Shown one piece after another: positions 53,060 through 62,097 of a stretch of DNA of 64,000 nucleotides. Under the pieces are notes generated by a model, which worked only from the letters and a program-made list of their open reading frames with translations, had not been told where the DNA came from and ran no database searches. The translations under genes were made by a program, and so were the position numbers. Position 1 is the first letter of the stretch. Each line of letters begins with the position of its first letter. The stretch comes from Rhodospirillaceae bacterium bin65 (lineage in GTDB: Bacteria > Pseudomonadota > Alphaproteobacteria > Bin65), in assembly GCA_002238725.1 (NCBI GenBank), contig MPMX01000001.1, positions 124,001-188,000 on the forward strand, given 5' to 3'.

Positions 53060-53449
53060 TCAGGCCGAGCGGCAGTTGGCCTCAAGCCATAGTGCGAGTC
53101 GCTCTTCGGATATCTCGCCGGTCGCTACGCCGACCATCGTCTCGACCTCCTCCGCTTGCGCCGGATCGAACATCCAGCCGTTCAGGCTCCGGAAGCCATT
53201 CGTCGCCACGAGCGCGCTGCGTTTGTTTCCGTCGACGAAAGCATGGTTCCCACAGAGGCCCGCGCACAGCGCCGCCGCCATATCGAATATACCGGCGTCC
53301 GACCTGTAGGCACTCAGATTTTTCGGACGGTCGAGCGCGCTTTCCAGCAAACCCCGATCCCGCAACCCGGAACTGCCGCCGGAGGCAGTGAGAACCTCCC
53401 GGTGTATGGCTTCGACCATTGCAACGGTCAGCCATCGAGGAGTATTCAC
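53060..53449 (-). CDS. Doc-type toxin of a toxin-antitoxin pair (Fic fold)
   Basis: A 129-residue death-on-curing protein. The Fic-type motif H69-AFVDGNKR-77 is the Doc hallmark (HxFx[D/N]GNKR), and GLRDRGLLESALDRP is the usual N-terminal box. Doc kinases inactivate EF-Tu by phosphorylation, so growth stops when the antitoxin is lost. The start is GTG 53449, overlapping the antitoxin stop as GTGA. Ends five bases from the permease gene. The C-terminus is complete. Confidence 0.93.
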   Translation of the reverse strand: MNTPRWLTVAMVEAIHREVLTASGGSSGLRDRGLLESALDRPKNLSAYRSDAGIFDMAAALCAGLCGNHAFVDGNKRSALVATNGFRSLNGWMFDPAQAEEVETMVGVATGEISEERLALWLEANCRSA

Positions 53450-53655
53450 CGATCGGCAAGTTTCTTCAGCGCCTCCCGGTGGCGGCGTATATAGCGGCGG
53501 CTCGCATCGAGAACCGCGTCAAAATCGGGATCGTGCGCGGTGGGCGCAGTCCCTTCCGGCGCCCGGTCGCGCGAATCCGTCGTCGGGGCTGCGCCACCCG
53601 AATTGCGCACCTTACCGGTCTTCGAAAACTGGACCCTGGAGGTCGGGGCGCTCAT
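53446..53655 (-). CDS. Small antitoxin partner of Doc
   Basis: A 69-residue, highly charged protein encoded directly before doc, with overlapping stop and start. The C-terminal part DPDFDAVLDASRRYIRRHREALKKLADR is an amphipathic helix of the type that wraps a Doc toxin; the N-terminal part is basic and disordered and could bind the operator. It is not similar enough to Phd for me to name it. Start ATG 53655 is the most suitable in a longer open frame, but the ribosome site is weak, so the N-terminus is uncertain. Confidence 0.72.
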   Translation of the reverse strand: MSAPTSRVQFSKTGKVRNSGGAAPTTDSRDRAPEGTAPTAHDPDFDAVLDASRRYIRRHREALKKLADR

Positions 53656-53885
53656 TGCTGCGATTTCGGCTCGGTTCAAGAGATATTCGTTGATATGACA
53701 GACCTGACGACAACGACAACCCCTGCCGTGCGTCGACGATCCGGAGTGGCGTGAAGGCGTCAGGCGCGTCCCTGCGACCGGATTGTCTCTGCGGTAAATC
53801 ATTTCTCGCAGGCGGGCGGCGCGACGGCGCTATAGTGGCCGGCGCCGCAATCGGCGACACAGCCCGCGAACGGAGGGCGGCGACC

Positions 53886-56045
53886 ATGAGCGACAGCAGC
53901 AGATCGACCCTCGACGACTGGCGCGCCCTCGCCTCGAAGGAGATGCGCGGCGGCTCGCCCGACGACCTGGTCTGGCAGACGCCGGAGGGCATCGCCGTCA
54001 AGCCGCTCTACACGGCGGAAGACCTGGAAGGGCTGGAGGCCGTGGACAGCCTGCCCGGCCTGTTCCCCTTCCTGCGCGGCCCGAAGGCAACCATGTATCC
54101 CGGCCGGCCCTGGACGATCCGGCAATATGCCGGCTTCTCGACCGCCGAGGATTCCAACGCCTTCTACCGGCGCAACCTGGCGGCCGGGCAGATGGGCCTG
54201 TCGGTCGCCTTCGACCTCGCCACCCACCGCGGCTACGACAGCGACCATCCGCGGGTGGTCGGCGACGTCGGCAAGGCCGGCGTGGCGATCGACAGCGTCG
54301 AAGATATGAAGATCCTGTTCGACGGCATCCCGCTCGACCGCATGTCGGTCTCCATGACCATGAACGGCGCGGTGCTGCCGGTGCTCGCCGGCTTCATCGT
54401 CGCCGGCGAGGAACAGGGCGTCGCCGCGAAGGACCTGTCCGGGACCATCCAGAACGACATCCTCAAGGAGTTCATGGTCCGCAACACCTACATCTATCCG
54501 CCCGGGCCCTCGATGCGGATAGTGTCGGACATCATCGGCTACACCGCCGGGCGCATGCCGCGCTTCAACTCGATCTCAATCAGCGGCTACCACATGCAGG
54601 AGGCCGGCGCGACCTGCGCCCAGGAACTCGCCTACACCATCGCCGACGGGCTGGAATATGTCCGCGCCGCAAAGGCGAGCGGGCTGGACGTCGACCGGTT
54701 CGCGCCGCGGCTCAGCTTCTTCTTCTGCCTCGGCATGAACTTCTTCATGGAGGTTGCCAAGCTGCGCGCCGCCCGGCTGCTGTGGGCCGAGTTGCTGGCG
54801 GAGGAATTCGCGCCGCAGGATCCGCGCTCCATGATGCTGCGCACCCACTGCCAGACCAGCGGCTGGTCGCTGACCGAGCAGGACCCGTACAACAACATCG
54901 TGCGCACCGCCTACGAGGCGCTCGCCGGCGCGCTGGGCGGCACCCAGAGCCTGCATACCAACAGCTTCGACGAGGCGATCGGCCTGCCGACGGAGTTCTC
55001 CGCCCGCATCGCGCGCAACACCCAGCTCATCCTGCAGAACGAGACCGGGGTGACGAAGGTCGTCGATCCGCTCGCCGGCTCCTACTATGTCGAGCGGCTG
55101 ACCGCCTCGCTGGCCGAGGTCGCGCGCGGCCTGATCGCCGAGGTCGAGGAGGCCGGCGGCATGACCCGCGCGGTCGCCGACGGCCTGCCCAAGCGCCGGA
55201 TCGAGGAGAGCGCGGCCCGCCGCCAGGCCCGCATCGACCGGGGCGAGGAAATTATCGTCGGCGTCAACCGGTTCGAGCCGGCCGAGGAAACCCGCGTCGA
55301 CGTGCTGGAAGTCGACAACACGAAGGTCCGCGAGCAGCAGGTCGCGCGCCTGAACGCGATCCGCGAGGGCCGCGACGGCGCGGCCTGCGACGCGGCGCTG
55401 GCGGCGCTCACGAGGGTCGCCGAAACCGGCGAGGGCAACCTGCTCGACGCCTGCGTCGCGGCGGCCCGCGCGCGGGCCACGGTCGGCGAAATCTCCGACG
55501 CGATGGAGAAAGCCTGGGGCCGTCACCGCGCCGACGCCCATGTCATCGGCGGGGTCTATGGCGCAGCCTATGGCGACGATACGGAATTCCTGCGGATTCG
55601 CGAGGCGGTCGCCGATTTCGCCGACTACGAGGGGCGGCGACCGCGCCTGCTGGTCGCCAAGCTGGGCCAGGACGGTCACGACCGCGGCTCCAAGGTCATC
55701 GCCACCGCCTTCGCCGACATCGGCTTCGAGGTCGATATCGGGCCGCTGTTCGCCACGCCGGAGGAAGCCGCGCGCCAGGCGGTCGAGAACGACGTCCATG
55801 TCGTCGGCGTCAGCAGCCAGGCCGCCGGCCACAAGACGCTGGTGCCCCAGTTGATCGACGCCCTGCGCAACCAGGGCGCCGACGACATCCTGGTGATCTG
55901 CGGCGGCGTCGTCCCGCAGCAGGATTACGAATTCCTCAAAGCCAGGGGCGTCGCGGCCGTCTATGGCCCCGGCACCAACATCCCCAGGGCCGCCGGCGAG
56001 GTTCTGCGCCTGATCCAGGCCGGGCGCGAGATGGCGGCGGAGTGA
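53886..56045 (+). CDS. scpA: Methylmalonyl-CoA mutase (adenosylcobalamin-dependent, large chain)
   Basis: A 719-residue enzyme that interconverts (R)-methylmalonyl-CoA and succinyl-CoA in propionate use. The TIM barrel carries [25 protein letters not shown] and [19 protein letters not shown] (core DLATHRGYD). The C-terminal B12 domain has the base-off motif D596-x-H598-x-x-G601 ([11 protein letters not shown]) with [10 protein letters not shown] and [11 protein letters not shown] single polypeptide of this size is the homodimeric bacterial form. ATG 53886 follows GGAGGGCGG. The chaperone gene meaB is far away, at 10924. Confidence 0.95.
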   Translation: MSDSSRSTLDDWRALASKEMRGGSPDDLVWQTPEGIAVKPLYTAEDLEGLEAVDSLPGLFPFLRGPKATMYPGRPWTIRQYAGFSTAEDSNAFYRRNLAAGQMGLSVAFDLATHRGYDSDHPRVVGDVGKAGVAIDSVEDMKILFDGIPLDRMSVSMTMNGAVLPVLAGFIVAGEEQGVAAKDLSGTIQNDILKEFMVRNTYIYPPGPSMRIVSDIIGYTAGRMPRFNSISISGYHMQEAGATCAQELAYTIADGLEYVRAAKASGLDVDRFAPRLSFFFCLGMNFFMEVAKLRAARLLWAELLAEEFAPQDPRSMMLRTHCQTSGWSLTEQDPYNNIVRTAYEALAGALGGTQSLHTNSFDEAIGLPTEFSARIARNTQLILQNETGVTKVVDPLAGSYYVERLTASLAEVARGLIAEVEEAGGMTRAVADGLPKRRIEESAARRQARIDRGEEIIVGVNRFEPAEETRVDVLEVDNTKVREQQVARLNAIREGRDGAACDAALAALTRVAETGEGNLLDACVAAARARATVGEISDAMEKAWGRHRADAHVIGGVYGAAYGDDTEFLRIREAVADFADYEGRRPRLLVAKLGQDGHDRGSKVIATAFADIGFEVDIGPLFATPEEAARQAVENDVHVVGVSSQAAGHKTLVPQLIDALRNQGADDILVICGGVVPQQDYEFLKARGVAAVYGPGTNIPRAAGEVLRLIQAGREMAAE

Positions 56046-56569
56046 GCCGGCACACGGCGCACCTGCCGCCGGAACCGGCAAACGGGATCGCTTTCCTTTG
56101 TTTTTGCACAGTCGTTCAATATTCGATTCGGGCGATTGGGGCGAAAAAACAGGAGCTTGACCCGCTTCCCTGAACTGGACAGACTGTTCTATCTATTCAA
56201 AAAAATTGCCGGAACGGCCCGGCCACGGCCTGCCGCGCTGCGGGCAAAGCCTTGCGCTGCCTCGCTTTTCGAGACAGCGGCGACCCGGCGCGCCCTGCCG
56301 ATTATGACGCAAAAGCTGCCTAGACAGGACAATAATCCTTGAATCATTGCCTGGAAGTTCCCTGTCGGTTTCCAAAGAATGGGCCGGAAAAACAGAGGTT
56401 TCGCCGGTTTTCCTGAACCGGCCCGGCCTGGAGAGGGCGCCATCCCGTTTTGCAGAGACTCCGCCGAAACGGTCCTTTTGCAGCAATTTGGGCCGCGGCG
56501 GCCTTGCCGGAGCACGGCATTCTCCACAGGATTCCTCTGCGAAAAGCCGCGCACGTCCGCGCCGCTGTT

Positions 56570-56712
56570 CCTCCCCCTCTGCAGAGGGGGAGGCCAGGTG
56601 GGGGTGGCGCGGCGCGAGACGCACGTCGCCCCAAGGCGACTCCGCCGGCGGCCCGAGACACCCCCATCCCCTCCGCTTCGCTCCGGGACTTCCCCCTCTG
56701 AAGAGGGGGAAG
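56570..56712. repeat. REP-like palindrome doublet
   Basis: A perfect 24-bp palindrome (56570-56593, centre CTGCAG) and an 11-bp-arm palindrome (56689-56712, CTTCCCCCTCT and AGAGGGGGAAG) face each other. Inside them GGTGGGGGTGG and CACCCCCATCC form a further inverted pair, so the whole 143-bp unit can fold on itself, as in BIME-type elements. Confidence 0.65.
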
Positions 56713-56789
56713 GATAACTATTGCGGCGTGAAGGCGTTTTGCAGAGGCATCCCTTGGGATTTCTCTGCGAAAAGGGCACTGGCCAAATC

Positions 56790-56809
56790 CCCCTCCCCTT
56801 GGGGAGGGG
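56790..56809. repeat. GC-rich palindrome
   Basis: CCCCTCCCC-TT-GGGGAGGGG, perfect 9-bp arms. It lies about 100 bases downstream of the minus-strand promoter at 56905-56933 and could serve as its terminator or belong to the same repeat family as the unit at 56570. Confidence 0.6.
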
Positions 56810-56904
56810 CCAGGGGAGGGGGGAACCGTTGCCTTGCAGGCCGGATCGGTCGGAGAGGTCGCCCGCGGGGCGCTCCGGGCGCAGTCCGGGCGTTGACAGG
56901 AGCC

Positions 56905-56933
56905 GATATAGGAGACAAAAATCGGCGTGTCAA
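56905..56933 (-). promoter_or_regulatory. Strong orphan sigma-70 promoter on the minus strand
   Basis: TTGACA (56933-56928), a 17-base spacer and TATATC (56910-56905), with AT-rich sequence upstream (about 56934-56980) like an UP element. This is the best promoter seen in the window, but no gene lies downstream on that strand before 56046. Confidence 0.65.
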
Positions 56934-57188
56934 GGAATAAAGTAAAATAATGGGTAAAAATATTGGAACCTGTCCAGACGTCCCGGATTGCCGCCCCTAG
57001 CCTTGCACGCCCTAGACAACAGAGGTATTTTGGCGACCCAAGGTGGTTTCTTCCGGCAGCAGGTCTCCGATTTCCCGGAGGTAAAAGGCTTCGCCGCAAT
57101 CTACCGCCCTAAACCAACACCCCGAAGGCAGCCGGTGAAGTGCCCGGCATCATCAAGCCCGGGCTCGAGTAAGCGTAGGAGTGAGGTA

Positions 57189-59045
57189 ATGAGTAACGAA
57201 GCATCAACAGAACCTGATAATACAATGTTAGATGAAATCTCTATATCAGTGGCCACTGCAAAGACTGCGGGAAAATTTCTTGCAAAAAATTCAGATCATT
57301 TAACTAATGTTGTTCGATCAATAATGCAAACCGCATCTGAAAAGATCTTGTTGCATTCGCGGCATTGCTACAAGACCTATTTGGAAAAATCAATTGAACT
57401 AAATTCAAATTGTAGGTCATTCTTTTTTAGGGCAAGTCCGGTAAATATCTATAACTTCTTTGTTTCTATGGACATAGAACATTCTTCAAATGTAAAGAAA
57501 GAAGCAAGTATAACAGACGTTCTGCAAATCAATAATCATACAGTAATACAGGCGAGCGCAGGTTACGGCAAATCAATTTTTCTCAGACATCTATTTTTGA
57601 CTTCGATAGAAACATGCAATTATGTACCGATACTATTCGATTTACGGAACATTACAGAAAATAAACGTTCTCTATTGGAATCAATGCACGATAAAATGTA
57701 TGGACATGGATTTGAACAAGATATTGCATTCTTGACTAAAGGATTAGAATTTGGTCATTTCTTGCTGCTGCTTGATGGCTTTGACGAAATTAGCCCGGAA
57801 AATAGATCAAGTGTAGCAAAGGAGTTTAATTTTTTTGCAACAAAATATAGTAAATCGCCGATTGTTGTAACTTCAAGACCGGACAATTCTTTTACATCTT
57901 GGGAAAAATTCTCTGTAGTCAAATTATCTCCATTGAGTCGGAAAACTGCTGTAGAGTTGGTACGGCGAACTCCGGAAGAAGATGAATTGAAGGATAAATT
58001 TATCCAAGATCTAGAAGAAAACCTCTTCGAAAAACATGATACCTTTTTAAGAAATCCTTTATTGTTATCGATAATGGTCCTAACATATACCAAGAGCGCC
58101 AATGTTCCTACAAAAATTTCGTTATTCTATGATAACGCCTATCACGCATTGTTTGAGGGTCACGATGCATTGAAGGGAGGATTCCAAAGACAAAGAAAAT
58201 GCCAATTGGATGTCTTGGATTTTTCAAAGATATTTGCGAGTTTTTGCATCCAAACTTACAATAAACAAGAATACTCTATCTCAAGAATCCGTGCACTAGA
58301 AGTTGCAGCGAGAGCTATAGCGGATCAAAAATTTCAAATTGAAGCGAGTGATTTTCTTGATGATTGCCTTCAATCTGTTTGTTTGTTGGTAGAAGACGGT
58401 TTGTTAATTTCTTTTTCGCACCGGTCGTTTCAAGAATATTTTGTTGCTAAATTTATTTCCAAATGCCCGGACAGCTCTAAGAAAGGTCTAATTGAGCGGG
58501 TTGACATAAATTCGAGATTTGAAAATGTGTTGCCGATTTTGTGGGAGATTGATGAATATGCATTCGAAAAACATTATCTCCTGCCTCGTGCTAAAGAATT
58601 ATTCGACAAGATTGGATTTAAATCTAAAGTAGGGCAGTATGTTTATGTTCGGTTTATGAGATTGGCATTTTCTGAAATCAGTTTACATAATTTAGAAAAA
58701 ACGGATTATTCGTTGTCTTTCCGACATCGCGAATCTTCAGATAGTAGTTGGCGATGGACAAAATTTGTGGAAGATAAATTTAAGTTAATAGAAACAATTG
58801 GTAGCTATAATGGGGACGTACGGCGGTCCATGAAGTGTTTTGTTGAAAAGGAATTTGGCCGTGAAGTAAGTTCGACAACGATGGTCACAAATGATATTCC
58901 AGCAAGATCAGAATTTTGGGTGTTGATGGGTGGGTCTAGTGTTTTTTTTGGCAAAATTTGGCTAGAAAAGATGCACGACATCTATGTAGATATTTTGAAC
59001 AAACACGATTCGAGAGATTCAGAAATTATTGATCTCATCAAGTAG
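57189..59045 (+). CDS. NACHT-domain NTPase, probable antiphage STAND protein
   Basis: A 618-residue protein, AT-rich unlike anything around it. NACHT motifs are clear: Walker A ASAGYGKS (122-129), extended Walker B FLLLLDGFDE (191-200), sensor VTSRP (227-231), and the C-terminal box FSHRSFQEYFVAKF (408-421). Residues 1-115 are a helical N-domain with SFFFRASPVNIYNFFVSMDIE, cut here to VNIYNFFV, as found in other short bacterial NACHT proteins. Residues 430-618 are a sensor region with no visible repeats. ATG 57189 has GGAGTGAGG upstream. By family it should sense phage and trigger a suicide response. Confidence 0.85.
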   Translation: MSNEASTEPDNTMLDEISISVATAKTAGKFLAKNSDHLTNVVRSIMQTASEKILLHSRHCYKTYLEKSIELNSNCRSFFFRASPVNIYNFFVSMDIEHSSNVKKEASITDVLQINNHTVIQASAGYGKSIFLRHLFLTSIETCNYVPILFDLRNITENKRSLLESMHDKMYGHGFEQDIAFLTKGLEFGHFLLLLDGFDEISPENRSSVAKEFNFFATKYSKSPIVVTSRPDNSFTSWEKFSVVKLSPLSRKTAVELVRRTPEEDELKDKFIQDLEENLFEKHDTFLRNPLLLSIMVLTYTKSANVPTKISLFYDNAYHALFEGHDALKGGFQRQRKCQLDVLDFSKIFASFCIQTYNKQEYSISRIRALEVAARAIADQKFQIEASDFLDDCLQSVCLLVEDGLLISFSHRSFQEYFVAKFISKCPDSSKKGLIERVDINSRFENVLPILWEIDEYAFEKHYLLPRAKELFDKIGFKSKVGQYVYVRFMRLAFSEISLHNLEKTDYSLSFRHRESSDSSWRWTKFVEDKFKLIETIGSYNGDVRRSMKCFVEKEFGREVSSTTMVTNDIPARSEFWVLMGGSSVFFGKIWLEKMHDIYVDILNKHDSRDSEIIDLIK

Positions 59046-59156
59046 TTGTACAATGGAACGTTTTTCATTTTTGATTTGTCAGCTCGTGAAAAATACGGAT
59101 TTCTCAATTAAGTTTGTGTTAATTGACTATTTTGAGCATAGATTTTTCAAACTTTT

Positions 59157-59894
59157 TTACCTCATATTTTTCTTTAGCCTGACCCGCACAATCCCCACGA
59201 AATTCTCGTACAGGATCCGCGCATCGCGGTTGAAGCCGGGCATGTTGCGGGCGGTCTCCGCGGCGAAGGGGGCGAGGCTGCCGGGGCCGAGGGTGTTTTC
59301 CAGCGAAGCGGCATAGGCCGGCACTTCGCCCCATTCGTCGACCGTCGTCGGCGTCTGCTCGACATGATACTGGATGCCCCAGGCGGTGCGCCCGACCCGG
59401 AAGGACTGGATCGCGCAGACCGGCGACGAGGCCAGGGTGACGCCGCCCTCGGGCAGCGCCGTCACCGCGCAGCCGTGCCATTGCAGGCAGGTCACCCGGT
59501 CGTCCAGCCCGGCGAGCAGCGGATCGGCGCGGCCGGCCTCGGTGAGGTCGACCGTGAGCACGCCGACCTCGGCCTCGGCCATGCGCTCGACCCGGCCGCC
59601 GAGCGCATCGGCGAGCATCTGGTGGCCGAGGCACACGCCGAGGAACGGCATGTTTCGCGCGCGCACCGCCTCGCGGATCGCCGCCTTCTCGTCGGCCAGC
59701 CAGGGGAATTCGTCCTCGTCGAACACGTCCATCGGCCCGCCCATGGAGATCACCGCGTCGTAATCGCCGAGCGGCGGGATCGCCTCGCCCTCGTCGAGCT
59801 CGACCGCGTCCCATTCGATCCCGTCTTCGCGCATGAAGTCGCGGAACACGCCGGGATGCTCGATCTCGATATGCTGGAGGACGAGGAATTTCAT
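59157..59894 (-). CDS. Class I glutamine amidotransferase (GMP synthase-like)
   Basis: A 245-residue stand-alone GATase domain. The triad is C88 (FLGVCLGHQ), H177 and E179 (GIQYHVEQT). The domain opening KFLVLQHIEIEHPGVFRDFM and VISMGGPMDVFDED are typical of COG0518-type proteins, which hydrolyse glutamine or gamma-glutamyl compounds. ATG 59894 is taken over a longer frame that has no family features. Its last codons (RVRLKKNMR) run into the AT-rich island, so the island may have replaced the original 3' end. Confidence 0.88.
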   Translation of the reverse strand: MKFLVLQHIEIEHPGVFRDFMREDGIEWDAVELDEGEAIPPLGDYDAVISMGGPMDVFDEDEFPWLADEKAAIREAVRARNMPFLGVCLGHQMLADALGGRVERMAEAEVGVLTVDLTEAGRADPLLAGLDDRVTCLQWHGCAVTALPEGGVTLASSPVCAIQSFRVGRTAWGIQYHVEQTPTTVDEWGEVPAYAASLENTLGPGSLAPFAAETARNMPGFNRDARILYENFVGIVRVRLKKNMR

Positions 59895-60026
59895 CGCCGG
59901 GCTCTCCGCGCTTCCGGGGGGCAGCCGCCTGCGGCAAAACGGCTGCCGCGGGCCCGCCGCGTTAAAGCACAGCCGCGCGCCGGGGTGAAGCCGGCACGGC
60001 GCCGAAAAAAATTCGGGGACAGCGGC

Positions 60027-60055
60027 TTGACAACGATACGAACATATCGTGTACA
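60027..60055 (+). promoter_or_regulatory. Promoter with embedded inverted repeat ahead of the four-paralogue operon
   Basis: TTGACA (60027-60032) and TGTACA (60050-60055) are 17 bases apart. The spacer is filled by a perfect inverted repeat, ACGATA (60033-60038) and TATCGT (60045-60050), with a 6-base centre. A repressor bound there would block RNA polymerase. The leader to the first start is about 85 bases. Confidence 0.55.
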
Positions 60056-60146
60056 TGGATCGTTGCTTCGCGACTGTTACCACGGGCAGGCGGCTGGCGG
60101 GGCCCGGGCTTAGGCCCAACCGTCCTCAACCGACCGGAGCTGCCCG

Positions 60147-60773
60147 ATGACAGGCCGCGACCCTTCCGGCCATCCGCAACCGCCGGAACGCGCCCAGGCG
60201 CTGATCGCCGGATTTCTGAACCGTCACAGGCAGATTGTCTCCGCCTTCGTCCTGGCGAAGCACTCGGCAACGGGCGCCGATGCCGGCGGCCCGGATGCCG
60301 CCCCGGACGGTTCCGCCGCGCAGGCGGCGGCCCGGCTCGGCGACTATCCCGTCTATGCGGTGCATCTCGCCAACCGCGCGAGCGGCCTGTGTGCGGCCGT
60401 GCTGCCGGACCCGGTGGACGATGACGCCTTGTTCGGTATCGTCTGCGAATCGCTCGCCGAGGGCCTGGGGCTCGCGCCGCGGGAAGCAGCCGAACTGACG
60501 GTGAAGATTCTGCTGCAGACGCCGCATAACACGGACGGCAGCGAACTCGACGAAACGCAGATCCGGTCGCTCTCGAAAGACGAATTGCGCTGGATACTGA
60601 TCGCGGAAACCGCCCAGCGGGACGCCGAGGCCGTGCGGGACGCCTTCGAGAGCGGCGCGGAGGCCGCCGACCGGCCGGACCACGACATCGAACCGCTCGC
60701 CGCCCTCCTGGACCTCCCGGTGCATCCGGCGTCTGACGAGCCGGAGGCCGCTGCGCCGACCGGGCCGGAATAG
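60147..60773 (+). CDS. Paralogue 1 of a four-gene array of unknown function
   Basis: A 208-residue acidic, soluble protein; I do not recognise the family. It shares with its neighbours the pattern RA-x-ALxxxFLxxH near the N-terminus (ERAQALIAGFLNRH), Y-x-x-YAVxLA in the middle (YPVYAVHLA), G-L-G-x-x-P-x-x-A (EGLGLAPREAAEL), and the C-terminal box DHDIEPLAALL. It lacks the MLGRLF-type start of the others and begins with a proline-rich stretch instead. GGAG precedes ATG 60147. It is the first gene after the promoter at 60027 and ends eight bases before paralogue 2. Confidence 0.8.
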   Translation: MTGRDPSGHPQPPERAQALIAGFLNRHRQIVSAFVLAKHSATGADAGGPDAAPDGSAAQAAARLGDYPVYAVHLANRASGLCAAVLPDPVDDDALFGIVCESLAEGLGLAPREAAELTVKILLQTPHNTDGSELDETQIRSLSKDELRWILIAETAQRDAEAVRDAFESGAEAADRPDHDIEPLAALLDLPVHPASDEPEAAAPTGPE

Positions 60774-60781
60774 CGGCCGCC

Positions 60782-61381
60782 ATGTTCGGCCGTTTGTTCA
60801 GAAAGAAGACCTACACCCGCGATCGCGCCCGGGCGCTGACCGCGCAATTCCTGAGGCAGCACATGGCCGCGAGCGCGGCCCGCATCCATGCTTGGGATTT
60901 GCCTGAGCATTTCGACGAGAATGACGCCGGGCGGGCGCCCGACGGTTCAGGCCCGGACACACAAACCGCTGCGGACCGCTATATCGCCTACGCCGTCTTT
61001 CTTGCGATCCACGTCTACGGCCAGTGCTCGCCGCTCCTGCCGCAGACCGGGGACGAGGACGAAGGCATAAGTTTTGCCGGCACTGTGCTGATGGGCGGGT
61101 TGGGGGTCGGTCCGGAGGTTGCGCGGGACCTTTTTTTCAGTGTCCTCGGCAAATTGCCCCGGACCGATGACGGCCAGCGCTTGAACCTGGGCGAAATCGA
61201 AGGGCTCCCGGACGCCGAACGCCGATCGGTTATGCTCTGGGAAATCGCCGCCGAGGACGCCGCGGTCGCGGTGCGGGCCTTCGCCGAAGGCCGCACGAGC
61301 ATCGATCTTTCGGACCACGATTTCGAACCGCTCGCCCAATGGCTGGAGTATCCGGTCGGAACCGACGGTGAGCGATCCTGA
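60782..61381 (+). CDS. Paralogue 2 of the four-gene array
   Basis: A 199-residue protein of the same unknown family. It begins MFGRLFRKKTYTRDRARALTAQFLRQH, whose first nine residues (MFGRLFRKK) are basic and amphipathic and recur in paralogues 3 and 4. Middle marks are YIAYAVFLA and GGLGVGPEVARDLF; the C-terminal box is DHDFEPLAQWL. No signal peptide or membrane segment. The ribosome site is weak, so its translation may be coupled to paralogue 1, eight bases upstream. Confidence 0.8.
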   Translation: MFGRLFRKKTYTRDRARALTAQFLRQHMAASAARIHAWDLPEHFDENDAGRAPDGSGPDTQTAADRYIAYAVFLAIHVYGQCSPLLPQTGDEDEGISFAGTVLMGGLGVGPEVARDLFFSVLGKLPRTDDGQRLNLGEIEGLPDAERRSVMLWEIAAEDAAVAVRAFAEGRTSIDLSDHDFEPLAQWLEYPVGTDGERS

Positions 61382-61446
61382 CCCGCCCCCGGCCGAAACC
61401 GCACGGCTGAGCGGATCGCGCGCCGCAAGACCAAGGAGGCAGCCCC

Positions 61447-62034
61447 ATGCTGGGAAAACTGTTCGGCAGGAAGCGCCGCGAAGAGACCGAAGACGACCCC
61501 GAGCAGCTGGTCTTGCGGGCGGTCATCGGCTTCCTGGAGGTCCACCGGAAAAAAATGGCCGCGCAGACCGCCGCGTCGGCCATGGCCGAGCGATACGCGG
61601 AACACGGCAAGGAGGCCGCGTTCGAAATACTGGGCGAAGACAGGAGCGTGGTCTTCGACCGCGAATACTATTTCTATGCTTCCAAGGTTGCCATCCTGGC
61701 CTGTGTAAAAGCGCTCGACGACCTGGACGCGGAGCATCTCGCCAATCTTTCGCTGTCCTGCCTCGTCCACGCCTTCGGTTTCGAACCCGAAACGGCGGGC
61801 GACCTGGTGCTGGAGTCGATGACCAGGTTCCCCTACGGCGACGGAGACGAGCCGAGCGGCGACGCCTATGAAGCGCTGGACGACGGTCAGAAGAAGCTCG
61901 CCGACCTGAGCAGCGCGGCTTCGGCGGCGGCGTCCATGCTGGTCGCCGGTCTTCCGGCAACTGCCGACCGGATCGAGATCGATAGCAGCCTCGTCGACCC
62001 GGTTGCCGAACGCCTGGAAATGCGCGTCGAATGA
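61447..62034 (+). CDS. Paralogue 3 of the four-gene array (most divergent)
   Basis: A 195-residue protein. The MLGKLFGRK start and FGFEPETAGDLVLESMTRFPYGDGD keep the family pattern, with the P-E-x-A element shared with paralogues 2 and 4. YYFYASKVA replaces YxxYAVxLA, and the C-terminal box is worn down to SSLVDPVAERLEM. The segment after about residue 145 is alanine-rich (DLSSAASAAASML). It has its own good ribosome site (AAGGAGG) and a 65-base gap before it, so it may be made in a different amount. Confidence 0.78.
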   Translation: MLGKLFGRKRREETEDDPEQLVLRAVIGFLEVHRKKMAAQTAASAMAERYAEHGKEAAFEILGEDRSVVFDREYYFYASKVAILACVKALDDLDAEHLANLSLSCLVHAFGFEPETAGDLVLESMTRFPYGDGDEPSGDAYEALDDGQKKLADLSSAASAAASMLVAGLPATADRIEIDSSLVDPVAERLEMRVE

Positions 62035-62097
62035 CCGGCCGGGCAACCGGTTGCAGGCGGCAACGCGGCATCCATCGCATTTGACGGGAGTCGCCCC

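Larger units (their letters stand above)
56046..57188. other. Repeat-rich gene-free stretch at the edge of the NACHT island
   Basis: About 1.1 kb with no gene that I can support. It is a patchwork of partly repeated pieces: a segment near 56143-56200 recurs in altered form near 56385-56420, and GATTTCTCTGCGAAAAG-like pieces recur at about 56530 and 56760. Three palindromes are in it (listed separately), and a strong minus-strand promoter at 56905-56933. This looks like a landing site for transferred DNA. Confidence 0.6.

Noticed and set aside
56136-56945. Several open frames in the repeat-rich stretch, two beginning MGRKNR
   Set aside because: They are translations of palindromic and duplicated noncoding pieces; the similarity of the two starts reflects a DNA repeat, not a protein family.
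56988-57188. N-terminal extension of the NACHT protein
   Set aside because: The extension is GC-rich and unlike the AT-rich gene; ATG 57189 has a ribosome site and begins at the composition change.
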